Source: CAZIIK01 sp964539235
Lineage (GTDB): Bacteria; Pseudomonadota; Gammaproteobacteria; Francisellales; CACEW01
Direction: 5' to 3'
Assembly (NCBI GenBank): GCA_964539235.1
Contig: CAZIIK010000041.1
Span: 1-6,899 of the forward strand
Length of the DNA: 6,899 nt
How positions within the stretch are numbered: the first letter of the stretch is position 1; each line of letters starts with the position of its first letter. The notes beneath the pieces were generated by a model, which saw nothing but the letters and a program-made list of their open reading frames with translations, was not told where the DNA came from and searched no databases. Below are positions 6,755 through 6,899 of the stretch, piece after piece. Position numbers and translations under genes: made by a program.

Positions 6755-6899
6755 GAGCCTGTCCGAAAAGGGGTATTTTTCTTGTTATGCATTCAAACAG
6801 ATGCGGATTTTTGGGATGTGCAGGGTCATAATACCGATTTGTCACGTGATATGCAGCACACAAGCCATGGAAAAGGTATACCCGAGTGATTTGACGGAT
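6755..6899 (+). mobile_element. Left end of an IS5-type insertion sequence (right edge, incomplete)
   Basis: GAGCCTGTCCGAAAAGG at 6755-6771 looks like the terminal inverted repeat of an IS5-family element. It is preceded by TAA (6752-6754), consistent with the TNA target duplication used by the IS1031/IS427-type subgroups. A transposase start follows 112 bases in, and the other end lies beyond the window. The leader shares its order of short motifs with the left edge of the window. The repeat partner and target copy cannot be seen, so the boundary is inferred from one end only. Confidence 0.65.
6867..6899 (+). CDS. IS5-family transposase, N-terminal fragment (continues past the window)
   Basis: ATG 6867 opens a frame of 11 codons, MEKVYPSDLTD, to the window end. 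YPSDLTD directly after the start is characteristic of IS5-family DDE transposases, where it is usually followed by a W and a P-rich segment. It is the only frame here that fits this family; a start at the upstream ATG 6851 meets a stop after 12 codons. The ribosome binding site is poor, as is common for transposases. The catalytic domain is out of view, so integrity and subgroup are unknown. Confidence 0.7.
   Translation, partial: MEKVYPSDLTD

Noticed and set aside
1..6899. A composite transposon carrying the nad, lpxH and cysS genes
   Set aside because: The cargo is core housekeeping, both elements are incomplete in view and clearly diverged, and nothing shows that the segment has moved as a unit.

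Overview
The window reads as a stretch of gammaproteobacterial chromosome. LpxH (a lipid A enzyme typical of gamma- and betaproteobacteria), NadB, NadC and CysS all resemble the Escherichia coli proteins closely in motif order and length, and base composition is moderate. The genus cannot be fixed from sequence alone. The permease type and the presence of insertion sequences and gene debris would fit a host-associated lineage such as the Legionellales, but that is a weak inference.

Layout, left to right. Bases 1-127 look like the end of an insertion sequence whose transposase reads leftwards off the window. Bases 128-340 are a short 3' remnant of clpB, cut off at the insertion-sequence boundary and followed by a plausible terminator. 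nadC (414-1250) and nadB (1247-2821) overlap at ATGA and form a two-gene NAD biosynthesis operon without nadA. After a 123-base gap with several small palindromes and a possible promoter comes an APC-family permease (2945-4537) resembling aspartate:proton symporters of the YveA type. Its 3' end overlaps the convergent lpxH (5237-4515, minus). lpxH and cysS (5340-6728) diverge from a shared region in which candidate -10 elements of both strands overlap. Twenty-six bases after cysS a second insertion sequence begins (6755 to the window end), and the first 11 codons of an IS5-type transposase are visible.

How the genes fit together: NadB oxidises L-aspartate to iminoaspartate, and NadC converts the quinolinate made downstream by NadA into nicotinate mononucleotide. 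The permease next door could import the aspartate, though this rests on family resemblance only. LpxH (lipid A synthesis) and CysS (tRNA-Cys charging) are housekeeping genes.

No new enzymatic or defence system is visible. The most notable result is that the two window edges carry related, outward-facing insertion-sequence ends sharing a similar terminal repeat, two identical 9-mers at nearly the same spacing, and a similar transposase N-terminus. The left one appears to have destroyed clpB.
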